A stretch of DNA of 64,000 bases from Pseudomonas sp. Leaf58. GTDB taxonomy: Bacteria > Pseudomonadota > Gammaproteobacteria > Pseudomonadales > Pseudomonadaceae. The number at the start of each line of letters is the position of its first letter. The first letter of the stretch is position 1. The position numbers were made by a program, and so were the translations under genes. The stretch lies in assembly GCF_003627215.1 (NCBI RefSeq), contig NZ_CP032678.1, positions 124,001 to 188,000 of the forward strand. Direction: 5' to 3'. Under the pieces are notes generated by a model that saw nothing but the letters and a program-made list of their open reading frames with translations, searched no databases and was not told the origin of the DNA. Of this stretch, positions 1 through 6,723 are shown piece by piece.

Positions 1-2
1 AG

Positions 3-272
3 GTGACGATTGACCAGGTGGTTGCGATCGAGCGTCCCGAGAGCCAAGCCTATTTCGACCAGATCATCGAGAACATCAAGGCGGAGTGTTTTTCTGAATG
101 GTACCCTCACCTGAAGTCCATCCCGCGTGAAAACGGCGTGGATTGGAACCCGCCTGAGACCTCGGATATCGCCGTGCATGCCATTTGCTCGGTCAGCGTG
201 CTGGTGCCGGCTAACTTGAGCAACTTGCAGGATCGACTAACATGCGGCGGCACCATTCTGCCAATCCGATAA
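3..272 (+). CDS. Hypothetical protein at the window edge, 5' end uncertain
   Basis: An open frame of up to 89 codons starts with GTG at base 3 and ends at 272. The frame may be open upstream, so the true start could lie outside the window. The product is acidic and Trp/Pro-containing (WYPHLKS, VDWNPPETSD) and matches no family I recognise. It lies about 100 bases before nrdB, where the ribonucleotide reductase large subunit might be expected, but its C-terminus lacks the redox cysteine pair of NrdA, so I do not call it nrdA. Confidence 0.45.
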   Translation: MTIDQVVAIERPESQAYFDQIIENIKAECFSEWYPHLKSIPRENGVDWNPPETSDIAVHAICSVSVLVPANLSNLQDRLTCGGTILPIR

Positions 273-278
273 CGGGTA

Positions 279-308
279 TTGGATATATTGGTTCGGCGAG
301 CCTAGAAT
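279..308 (+). promoter_or_regulatory. Possible promoter upstream of nrdB
   Basis: TTGGAT and TAGAAT are separated by 18 bases and lie about 70 bases before the nrdB start. The match is moderate and no other promoter-like pair is evident in this gap. Confidence 0.35.
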
Positions 309-376
309 AGACCTATGAACAACATTCCGTGGCGGCTATCCCTGGCCGCCACAGTCGTCTTCAAGAGGAAACTACT

Positions 377-1540
377 ATGCTTGACTGGAACGAAACCGAA
401 GAACCTGCTGCCGGCTCGCAGCCTGCTGCAGCCGCCCAGGGTGGTCTGTCCCACGCAGCACGCGCTGAGCTGGCGGCACTGGACATCGGTGTCGGCAAGG
501 CCGAACTCGAACAATCGGCGGCCAGCCGCGTGCAGGTGAGCCAGAAGGCCATGATCAATGCCCGCGCTGACGTCAACCAACTGGTACCGTTCAAATACGA
601 CTGGGCCTGGCAGAAGTACTTGGATGGTTGTGCCAACCACTGGATGCCCCAGGAAGTGAACATGACCGCTGACATCGCCCTGTGGAAGAGCCCGCAAGGC
701 CTGTCGATCGACGAGCGGCATATCGTCATGCGCAACCTGGGCTATTTCTCGACGGCAGACAGCCTGGTGGCGAACAACCTGGTGCTGGCCGTGTACCGCC
801 TGATCACCAACCCCGAGTGCAGGCAGTACATCCTGCGTCAGGCGTTCGAGGAAGCCATCCACACCCATGCCTACCAGTACTGCGTCGAGTCCCTGGGCCT
901 GGATGGCGGCGAAGTGTTCAATATGTACCGCGAGGTTGAATCGGTGGCCAAGAAGGCCGCCTGGAGCATCAAGCACACCGATGCGATCATCGACCCGACC
1001 TTCACCACGGGTACCCCGGAGACGGATGCCATCCTCCTGGAAAACCTCATCGCCTACTACTGCGTGACCGAAGGGATCTTCTTCTACTGCGGTTTCACCC
1101 AGATCCTCTCGATGGGCCGTCGCAACAAGATGGTGGGCGTGTCCGAGCAATTCCAGTACATCCTGCGCGACGAATCGATGCACCTGAACTTCGGCATTGA
1201 CGTGATCAACCAGATCAAGCTGGAGAACCCGCACCTGTGGACGCCTGAAATGCAGCGCAAGGCGACGCTCATGATCATCCAGGGCGTGATGTTGGAGACC
1301 GAATACGCTCGCGACACGATGCCACGTGGCGTCCTGGGCATGAATGCCGAGATCATGGAGGAGTACCTCAAGTTCATCGGCAACCGCCGCCTGGCCCAGA
1401 TCGGCCTGCCGGAAGAATGGCCTGGTGCGACCAACCCGTTCCCGTGGATGAGCGAGATCATGGACTTGAAGAAGGAGAAGAACTTCTTCGAGACCCGCGT
1501 GATCGAGTACCAAACCGGTGGCGCGCTGAGCTGGGATTGA
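377..1540 (+). CDS. nrdB: Ribonucleoside-diphosphate reductase, class Ia beta subunit
   Basis: NrdB houses the diiron-tyrosyl radical that NrdA needs to reduce ribonucleotides to deoxyribonucleotides in the cytoplasm. The 387-residue product is close to the usual length (E. coli 376). All iron ligands are visible: D99, E159 and H162 (EAIH), E232 (VTEG), and E266/H269 (RDESMH). The radical tyrosine is Y166, four residues after H162 as in E. coli Y122. The ATG at 377 is preceded by GAGGAA with good spacing; an in-frame ATG at 329 lacks a site. The first 50 residues are Ala/Gln-rich and probably disordered. nrdA is not in the window and may lie upstream. Plasmid- or phage-borne NrdB usually raises the dNTP supply for replication; that role is inferred. 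Confidence 0.96.
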   Translation: MLDWNETEEPAAGSQPAAAAQGGLSHAARAELAALDIGVGKAELEQSAASRVQVSQKAMINARADVNQLVPFKYDWAWQKYLDGCANHWMPQEVNMTADIALWKSPQGLSIDERHIVMRNLGYFSTADSLVANNLVLAVYRLITNPECRQYILRQAFEEAIHTHAYQYCVESLGLDGGEVFNMYREVESVAKKAAWSIKHTDAIIDPTFTTGTPETDAILLENLIAYYCVTEGIFFYCGFTQILSMGRRNKMVGVSEQFQYILRDESMHLNFGIDVINQIKLENPHLWTPEMQRKATLMIIQGVMLETEYARDTMPRGVLGMNAEIMEEYLKFIGNRRLAQIGLPEEWPGATNPFPWMSEIMDLKKEKNFFETRVIEYQTGGALSWD

Positions 1541-1561
1541 TGCCCAGCAGCAGGAATAGAG

Positions 1562-1585
1562 AAGGGCCCTACGGGGCCCTTTCTT
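1562..1585 (+). terminator. Rho-independent terminator after nrdB
   Basis: AAGGGCCC, a short loop, GGGCCCTTTCTT. It sits between convergent genes and overlaps the last bases of the minus-strand gene, so it may serve both directions. Confidence 0.7.
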
Positions 1586-2099
1586 ATGCCATTGATTCCT
1601 GAATCAAGGCTTCAAAAGCTGGCGAGGTGAGAAACCCTGCTTGAAGGAAGCTCTCTCGAATGGCGTCCAGGGTCAGGTCTTCCTCGATGGCAAAAACAGC
1701 CTCCATGTCTTCACGGCAGCGTAACCCTTTGGGGTAGAAGGCCTTGACCGTGTGCTCAAGGTGCACGGAATCCATGTAACCATGTTCATCGAAGTAGTCC
1801 TTGTACACCATGTTAACCATGGCGCTGGCAGCAGCCATGCCCTCGTCGTCGTAGGGCTGAACCGAAAAATAGAAATCGGATGCCGCAAAGGTTTTTGGCT
1901 GCCTGACATAGAAGTCACGTTCGTTGGTGATGACCTCCTCATAATCTTCGTTGACCCAGACGGTACCCACGGTGGGGTGCGCAAACCGGCGAATTTCGCA
2001 CTCCATCACGTTGTTGAACTTGGCCTCGCGCTTCCACTCCTTTGCTTGGGTGGCAGGGTAGCGGGCGACCAACAGGGCTTTGCAGTCTGCTGTACTCAT
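1584..2099 (-). CDS. Hypothetical protein, 171 aa
   Basis: A soluble, acidic protein with no signal peptide or membrane segment and no motif I can name. The central part is aromatic-rich (RDFYVRQPKTF, DFYFSVQPYDDEG) and the C-terminal third is helical and acidic. The ATG at 2099 has AGGA eight bases upstream, and a TTGACA/TAATTA promoter lies just beyond. It is transcribed convergently with nrdB and divergently from the 2213 gene, with which it may share a regulatory region. Confidence 0.75.
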   Translation of the reverse strand: MSTADCKALLVARYPATQAKEWKREAKFNNVMECEIRRFAHPTVGTVWVNEDYEEVITNERDFYVRQPKTFAASDFYFSVQPYDDEGMAAASAMVNMVYKDYFDEHGYMDSVHLEHTVKAFYPKGLRCREDMEAVFAIEEDLTLDAIRESFLQAGFLTSPAFEALIQESMA

Positions 2100-2130
2100 G
2101 CGGCGTGTCCTGGGAGAATGCGATAGAGTT

Positions 2131-2159
2131 TAATTAACGGCTTATTGACAAATTGTCAA
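2131..2159 (-). promoter_or_regulatory. Promoter with palindromic -35 region, divergent
   Basis: On the minus strand TTGACA (2154-2159) and TAATTA (2131-2136) are 17 bases apart and face the 2099 gene. The -35 box is half of the near-palindrome ATTGACAAATTGTCAAT (2144-2160); the other half gives a plus-strand TTGACA (2145-2150) facing the 2213 gene with a poor -10 (GATCCT). This could be a shared divergent promoter or an operator. Confidence 0.5.
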
Positions 2160-2212
2160 TGCCTGGTGATCCTAAGCTTCATTTTGACCAATATTTGCTT
2201 AAGGGGATTTCC

Positions 2213-2455
2213 ATGGCAGAGACCGTCGCCGTTCGGGCCAAACACCTCAAGGCACTCCTGGAGCAGGCCGGGGATGAAGATGTGCTGCTCTTTCGCATTT
2301 TCTCGGAAGATGGGGATGATGCGCCGAGGTTCTGCAGTGATGTAGCAGATGCTTCCACCCTGCAAGGGGTGCGCAAGTTCGCCCTGCAAACGAGTGCGGG
2401 AGACTGCAATGTGTTCCGGGTGGATCTTGTCCTGGATCTGAACCTGGTCGACTAA
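2213..2455 (+). CDS. Small hypothetical protein, 80 aa
   Basis: The ATG at 2213 is preceded by AAGGGG; an in-frame upstream ATG at 2153 falls inside the divergent promoter and is unlikely. The product starts MAETVAVRAKHLKALLEQAG, a short amphipathic helix, followed by an acidic segment and a beta-rich C-terminus (VFRVDLVLDLNLVD). No family is recognised. It is monocistronic. Confidence 0.65.
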   Translation: MAETVAVRAKHLKALLEQAGDEDVLLFRIFSEDGDDAPRFCSDVADASTLQGVRKFALQTSAGDCNVFRVDLVLDLNLVD

Positions 2456-2489
2456 AGCCGTTGGGGGCAGCTCGTAGCCGGCAACCATG

Positions 2490-2513
2490 AAAAAGGGCCC
2501 CGCCGGGGCCCTT
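2490..2513 (-). terminator. Bidirectional terminator between 2455 and the AbiE-type operon
   Basis: GGGCCCC, a 3-base loop, GGGGCCC, flanked by AAAAA on the plus side, which gives the U-run when read on the minus strand after the abiEii-like gene. Confidence 0.7.
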
Positions 2514-2517
2514 GGTG

Positions 2518-3411
2518 TTAGGGGTTCGGCCCTGGATCGGGAATGTGCTCGGGGACGTGCGCCTTCTGCAGGGAGAGCATGTGATCCAGGGCGAACTGAA
2601 CGTAGTCAGCGCCTGGCGGGGTCATCATTTTCAATGCCCGGATCGCATTGGGCGAGAGGAACTTCTCCATTTCGGCCATGAACGTCTTGCAGGCGTCCGG
2701 TGAGCGCAGGCGATCGATGGAGGTGGCCAGCTTCTCGGCGAAATGCTGCGCGTCATAGTCCTTGAGCTTCTGGCTGACCAGGGCTAGGTCTGCCGGCGTG
2801 TTTCGATCGGCCAGGAACTTGAGATCCCAGAGGTCGCGGCCCTTGAGGTACCTGCGGTTGGCAATGGCCACCAGCTTGTCGGCCATGATCTCACGCTCGG
2901 ACTCGACCCTGAGCATGATCGCCGAGTGGGTATCATTGAGGAACGAGTAGCGCGGCTTGATGAGCTTGGCATTGACGTCGTGTGCCGGCACATTGCAGAA
3001 CTCGACCTTGATCATCTGTTTGCGAGCAAAGCCTGGGATGGCGATCTTGCACTGCCAGGTGCGCACGTCGACGCCATTGAACTCATTGTTCGACGGTTCC
3101 TTGATTTCCACTTCCAGGCCATAGCGATCAACCATCTGCTGCTTGAGCAGCTTCATCATGCCATCGACCACGAAGCCCTGGTTGTCGCCGGCACCGATGA
3201 CGAAGTCGAGGTCTTCGCTGTAGCGCTGACCGTCATAAAACAGGCGCAGTGCCGAACCCCCCTGGAAGGTGACGTCCCTGGCCAGGTCGCTGTCGCTGAT
3301 CGCTCGTAGAATGTCGTAGTGCAGGAGTTCCTTGGCGACCACGTCCAGGGGGGCGCCATCTTTGGATTGGTTCTGTGCTTGTTCCAGCAGTTGGGTAAAG
3401 GCGAGTTTCAC
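2518..3411 (-). CDS. abiEii: AbiEii-type nucleotidyltransferase toxin
   Basis: The 297-residue product has the two hallmark motifs of the AbiEii/MenT nucleotidyltransferase fold: GGSALR (51-56) and SEDLDF (65-70), whose two Asp residues bind metal. A further REIMADKLVAI segment near residue 170 matches the family's conserved Lys motif. Characterised AbiEii and MenT toxins transfer nucleotides, in known cases to tRNA, and stop growth; the target here is unknown. It lies directly downstream of the AbiEi-like antitoxin gene, 52 bases apart in one operon. Such pairs act in phage defence and plasmid maintenance. Confidence 0.85.
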   Translation of the reverse strand: MKLAFTQLLEQAQNQSKDGAPLDVVAKELLHYDILRAISDSDLARDVTFQGGSALRLFYDGQRYSEDLDFVIGAGDNQGFVVDGMMKLLKQQMVDRYGLEVEIKEPSNNEFNGVDVRTWQCKIAIPGFARKQMIKVEFCNVPAHDVNAKLIKPRYSFLNDTHSAIMLRVESEREIMADKLVAIANRRYLKGRDLWDLKFLADRNTPADLALVSQKLKDYDAQHFAEKLATSIDRLRSPDACKTFMAEMEKFLSPNAIRALKMMTPPGADYVQFALDHMLSLQKAHVPEHIPDPGPNP

Positions 3412-3463
3412 GGGAATTTTCCTCTTGTTATCAGCCTATTTTAAGGGCGCAGGAGCCTCGGAG

Positions 3464-3994
3464 TCATTCCCTTTCCTCTGCCGGAATGACCAGGTCGAGG
3501 TTTTTGCCGTACCGGGTCAGATCGGCCAGGGCTTTTTCGGGAGTGGCTTCCCACACCTGGCGAACCTCGCTGTAGTGCAGGTTGTTGGCCCAGGTGTCTG
3601 GGTTTTCCTCGGTGTGAACGAACTCGATGTCGCCGAGGAGCGTGCTGTAGCGGTAGGAGCGCCCGTTGGTGACGAAGGTCAGGCAAAACGGCATCTGGCT
3701 GATCCAGCCGTGCTCGCTCAACACCGACTCAGTACTCAGGTAGAACTGGTCATTCGGACGCAGGAAGTTGGCCAGGCGGTGCAAGGCGAACAGCGGCGGC
3801 TTGAGAAAGGGGTTGGCATAGAGCTTCGGGCCCATTTTTTCGACCAGGCCTGCCTTGACGTGACGGTTCAGGGCGACCCTCAGGGTATGAAGGTCAGGGT
3901 GACCTGCAGCAGCCGCCAGGGTCGATTCAGGAATGCACCAGATGCCGGCATCGGCGAGGGAGCGACAAACCTGAAGCAAGAGGGTGCGTTTCAT
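3464..3994 (-). CDS. abiEi: AbiEi-type antitoxin / transcriptional regulator
   Basis: A 176-residue protein with an N-terminal winged-helix-like segment (about 1-55: VCRSLADAGIWCIPE, LRVALNRHVKAGLVEKMGPKLYANP) and a C-terminal domain typical of AbiEi (YLSTESVLSEHGWISQ, GRSYRYSTLLGDIEF). AbiEi proteins repress their own operon and neutralise AbiEii without forming a stable complex (type IV system). Its position as first gene before the nucleotidyltransferase fits. The start at 3994 has GGAAGG upstream. Assignment rests on domain pattern and pairing. Confidence 0.78.
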   Translation of the reverse strand: MKRTLLLQVCRSLADAGIWCIPESTLAAAAGHPDLHTLRVALNRHVKAGLVEKMGPKLYANPFLKPPLFALHRLANFLRPNDQFYLSTESVLSEHGWISQMPFCLTFVTNGRSYRYSTLLGDIEFVHTEENPDTWANNLHYSEVRQVWEATPEKALADLTRYGKNLDLVIPAEERE

Positions 3995-4119
3995 GGCGAA
4001 GGCCTTCCGGAGATGGTGGAAGTAGCCTACGGCGCATCATGGATGCAGGTCAACGAAAAATTATCAAAAATGATGATTTATTTGAGGTGATTGGTGTTGG
4101 ATGGCATTGGCCCGAGGAT

Positions 4120-4293
4120 TTAGGCTGCTTGTGCCGAAGATGAGTCGGCCAAGCGCAGCAGGGCCTGTTTATTGGTGCGCTTGTAGTCGGTTTTTTGCGA
4201 ACGCACTACCTGCGGGCGGCACAGTGGCTGCATGACCATGGATTTGGCATGCGCGGCGCCATTCTTGACGCCTTTGGATTTCTTCTTGGCCAT
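4120..4293 (-). CDS. ArfA-like alternative ribosome-rescue factor
   Basis: The 57-residue basic product (MAKKKSKGVKNGAAHAKSMV, then MQPLCRPQVVRSQKTDYKR) resembles ArfA, whose core reads roughly HDPLFRQRVEKNKKGKGSY: the PL-x-R-x-x-V plus Lys/Tyr pattern is shared. ArfA enters stalled ribosomes lacking a stop codon and recruits release factor 2. The start at 4293 has GGAG at good spacing; an upstream in-frame ATG (4314) does not. The gene has its own promoter at 4372-4399 and a hairpin with a U-run between promoter and start. The GKG of classical ArfA is replaced by SQK, so the call is tentative. Confidence 0.55.
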   Translation of the reverse strand: MAKKKSKGVKNGAAHAKSMVMQPLCRPQVVRSQKTDYKRTNKQALLRLADSSSAQAA

Positions 4294-4312
4294 GGGGACT
4301 CTCCAGATAGAC

Positions 4313-4331
4313 AAAAGGGCCTTATGGCCCC
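4313..4331 (-). promoter_or_regulatory. Leader hairpin with U-run before the ArfA-like gene
   Basis: Read on the minus strand, GGGCC ATAA GGCCC is followed by TTTT, about 35 bases after the promoter -10 and 20 bases before the ArfA-like start. It could end transcription from the upstream 4426 gene, or attenuate the ArfA-like gene. Confidence 0.45.
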
Positions 4332-4371
4332 GTGTTGTACGAAACGAGTACTGACCCGTTCTTTATTTTCC

Positions 4372-4399
4372 AGTATACGTTGGAGTTGGATCGAGTCAA
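4372..4399 (-). promoter_or_regulatory. Sigma-70 promoter of the ArfA-like gene
   Basis: TTGACT (4394-4399 reversed) and TATACT (4372-4377 reversed) with a 16-base spacer, pointing at the gene starting at 4293. Confidence 0.6.
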
Positions 4400-4425
4400 T
4401 GACTGATCGGCAATATATGCCAAAC

Positions 4426-4965
4426 TCAAAGTCCTAGCTCGCGACCCAGGCCTTCCAGGATGCCACCGGATATCTGGTCGGTGGTACTGATGTCACACAA
4501 ATCCATCTGCCCATTGCCATTGAGCTGATAGATGAGCGAGAAGAAGGGGTCTTTCGGGGTGCCAGGCACCGTCTTGAGCACCACCAGCGCGTAGTTGCCA
4601 GAATTGCGCTGGAGAGACTTCAGGGTCACCAGGGCCAAATGCGCATTCGGTTTACCAATAACTTTCTCATAGGTCTTGGCCAGGCGCGCACCGACCACAG
4701 GCACAACTTGTTGCTTCATGGCGGTAAAGTTGCGCTCCGGCAGTGAGATGCGCTCTCGGTAGCCACAGCTGTCACTGATCTTCTCCGGAATTTTCGATTC
4801 CAGGATGACTTTCCAACTGTAGCCCTCGGCGCGCTGATCAACCATGGAACTCATGAATTCCCTGGCGGTCGATTGCGCATGGTTCTCCAGTGCTTTGTCA
4901 AAACCCTGGTCAGCAAGCACGAGTGGGGAAAAAGCGAGCAAAAACATCGATATAAACTTTTTCAT
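4426..4965 (-). CDS. Exported hypothetical protein, 179 aa
   Basis: The ATG at 4965 opens a clear signal peptide (MKKFISMFLLAFSPLVLA, cleavage before DQGF). The mature part has two cysteines that could pair in the periplasm (SCGYRER; LCDISTT) and an inhibitor- or lectin-like beta pattern (YALVVLKTVPGTPKDPFFS). No family is recognised. The C-terminus is GLGRELGL. A longer in-frame start at 4998 has no ribosome site and would bury the signal peptide. Confidence 0.7.
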   Translation of the reverse strand: MKKFISMFLLAFSPLVLADQGFDKALENHAQSTAREFMSSMVDQRAEGYSWKVILESKIPEKISDSCGYRERISLPERNFTAMKQQVVPVVGARLAKTYEKVIGKPNAHLALVTLKSLQRNSGNYALVVLKTVPGTPKDPFFSLIYQLNGNGQMDLCDISTTDQISGGILEGLGRELGL

Positions 4966-5040
4966 GGTCGTCTCTGACTTGACAGAATTGCCAGTCAATT
5001 TATACTTAAACTAGCAATTTCTCAAGTTTTGGGGGCGTCA

Positions 5041-5481
5041 ATGCGCAGGTTCTCTTGGTTGGGCGGATCAATGGTAATAGCTGCACTGCTGGCAGGCTGT
5101 GCCTACCAGGGCGGGTACCAGCAGCCAACGCGCCTGGAAGTTGGGCGTGTGATCGATGTCCAGCAAGTGCGCACCAATGGCAGCTGGATGCCAGGTGCGG
5201 CAATCGGCGGCGTGGCAGGGGTGCTGAGTGGAGGTGGGCATTCGACCGAGTCAAAAGTCATTCGGGGCGGTATCGGGGCGCTAGCCGGTGCTGCGATCAA
5301 CAAGGCACTGACCACTGGCAATACCCAAACTCACCTGGTCATTCAAAATCGTCTGGGGCAGGTCATTCAGGTCTCGCATGCCCAGAACGACATGATTCCG
5401 GGTGATTGTGTTCAGATCCAGAGTCGCTACGACGGTGATGTGCGCGTCTACCGAACCAGCTCAACCCAGTGCAATTTTTGA
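5041..5481 (+). CDS. Outer-membrane lipoprotein with glycine zipper (SlyB-like)
   Basis: The 146-residue product has a lipoprotein signal ending in LLAGC (Cys20), so the mature protein is probably acylated. Two Gly-rich stretches (GAAIGGVAGVLSGGG; GGIGALAGAAINKAL) form the glycine zipper typical of the SlyB/17-kDa antigen group, followed by a beta-rich domain that ends in a pair of Cys (GDCVQI; TQCNF). SlyB-type proteins sit in the outer membrane and help stabilise it. The ATG at 5041 follows GGGGGC. It heads a tight run of small genes. Confidence 0.78.
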   Translation: MRRFSWLGGSMVIAALLAGCAYQGGYQQPTRLEVGRVIDVQQVRTNGSWMPGAAIGGVAGVLSGGGHSTESKVIRGGIGALAGAAINKALTTGNTQTHLVIQNRLGQVIQVSHAQNDMIPGDCVQIQSRYDGDVRVYRTSSTQCNF

Positions 5482-5491
5482 GTATTTCCAC

Positions 5492-5731
5492 ATGAAAGAC
5501 ACGACCCAGCCCTGCATAATCCTTGAGAAGCATCCTGTCATAGGCGGGTGCGTAGCCACGTTCTCCGCGAATGGCCAGCTGCTGTTTGCAGACATACCGC
5601 TGGGTCATGCGCTGCCTGACAATTTTGAAATTTCCCTCGATGGTGAATTGTTTCAGGTCAGCCTGCAGGGCGATGATCACTTCATCTGTGCAGATGACCG
5701 GGATGCGTTCATCGCCCAAGTATTCGGGTGA
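5492..5731 (+). CDS. Small hypothetical protein, 79 aa
   Basis: It starts 10 bases after the lipoprotein stop (MKDTTQPCIILEKHPVIGG). A beta-rich soluble protein (FSANGQLLFADIPLGHALP, FEISLDGELFQVSLQGDDH) with no recognisable family. No strong ribosome site is seen, so translation may be coupled to the upstream lipoprotein. The next gene starts 4 bases after its stop. Confidence 0.55.
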   Translation: MKDTTQPCIILEKHPVIGGCVATFSANGQLLFADIPLGHALPDNFEISLDGELFQVSLQGDDHFICADDRDAFIAQVFG

Positions 5732-5735
5732 GTCT

Positions 5736-5999
5736 ATGTGTGAAGGCCAGGATTTTGAACAGCTGGTGCACATCCTGCAGCGCAGGGCGCACAGGCTCTG
5801 CAGCAACGTGAAAGGGGCGAGAATCCAGGCCGCAACCAGCACGTTGCGCTTTGATGGCTTTGCCGGCTCCCTCCTGGTCAGCCGTGATGGCTCCGGCATC
5901 ACAGTCACTCAGCCGCGCTCAGATGTGGTGGTGTTCTCAACCTACCTGAGTGAACACCCGGTGACAGAGCAGGGGGCGCAGCTGTGCGTGGCCTGGTGA
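5736..5999 (+). CDS. Small hypothetical protein, 87 aa
   Basis: It begins MCEGQDFEQLVHILQRRAHR four bases after the preceding stop, which implies translational coupling. An N-terminal helix is followed by a beta-rich region (LRFDGFAGSLLVSRDGSGIT). No family recognised. Third gene of the run starting at 5041. A further tiny GTG frame (5984-6043) overlaps its end and is not counted. Confidence 0.5.
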   Translation: MCEGQDFEQLVHILQRRAHRLCSNVKGARIQAATSTLRFDGFAGSLLVSRDGSGITVTQPRSDVVVFSTYLSEHPVTEQGAQLCVAW

Positions 6000-6205
6000 A
6001 TGAGATCACCGCGCTCCTGAGGGAGAACCAGCTGAGCCCGTGATCAGCATTGCTCTCACAGGTGGGCTTTATGCTGCGCCTGGATACCCTTTTCCAGCCG
6101 AGTCAGCACTGGTTCAGCCATCCTGGTCAACTTGATCCTCGGTATCATTCAAACCCACGGCTGCAGGTGCATGCTGAGGGATCCATCCTTGGCTTGGAGG
6201 TAAGC

Positions 6206-6505
6206 ATGCCTGTGGAAGTTGCCGCATACGCACTGAAGACAATGTTGGTCGTCATGGTTATCCATTCCGCCTGCAAGGCCCGTGTTGATCGTCTGCTGCT
6301 CGCCGTCCCGCCCCTGTTGATGATTGCGGGCGTTGAGCAGGGGCTCGCCCAGTATGGAGGATGGTCGGTCTTGCTAGATCTGACAGAAGATCAGGCCGTA
6401 GATGTGTTTGTCAGCGGTCTGATGTATGGCGGCCTGTTTATGTGCCTTGCCCTGTTGATTTGCTCGCGTATCGACAGAGTGGATACCGAGCGACCAAGCA
6501 GGTGA
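6206..6505 (+). CDS. Small membrane protein, 99 aa
   Basis: The ATG at 6206 has a near-perfect GGAGG five bases upstream, better than the in-frame ATG at 6071. Three hydrophobic segments are predicted by eye: ALKTMLVVMVIHS, LLLAVPPLLMIAGV, and GLMYGGLFMCLALLIC, joined by short charged loops. An inner-membrane protein of unknown function, last of the 5041-6505 group. Confidence 0.6.
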   Translation: MPVEVAAYALKTMLVVMVIHSACKARVDRLLLAVPPLLMIAGVEQGLAQYGGWSVLLDLTEDQAVDVFVSGLMYGGLFMCLALLICSRIDRVDTERPSR

Positions 6506-6525
6506 AAATAAATTGAAATCGAGCG

Positions 6526-6554
6526 TTGACAGTTTGGCAATATACACATAACCT
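6526..6554 (+). promoter_or_regulatory. Promoter of rtcB
   Basis: TTGACA and TAACCT with a 17-base spacer containing TTTGGCAATATAC. The whole 32-base stretch matches the minus-strand promoter at 37023-37051 in 27 positions. A leader of about 165 bases follows before rtcB. Confidence 0.6.
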
Positions 6555-6723
6555 GAGTTTAACGAATCAACCACCGTCTCCCCCGACTGGTGTTTTTAGG
6601 GCAAGTCTTTCTCCCCAGAAGCTTGCCCATTTTTTTTGTTCATCCTGTATGCTTGCGGTCGAAGCCTTCAGCGCTGCTGCCGCCTTTTTCTTCGCAGCAC
6701 CTAGAATTGAGGTTGAGGAAATC

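Noticed and set aside
3..272. C-terminal part of nrdA
   Set aside because: Position fits but the sequence lacks the C-terminal redox cysteine pair and any other NrdA motif.
302..1513. Minus-strand 403-codon frame opposite nrdB
   Set aside because: Shadow of nrdB with biased composition and no ribosome site.
4426..4965. Fifth member of the DLGL C-terminus group
   Set aside because: It ends in ELGL, but it has a signal peptide and is exported, so a shared cytoplasmic partner is unlikely; it was not counted.
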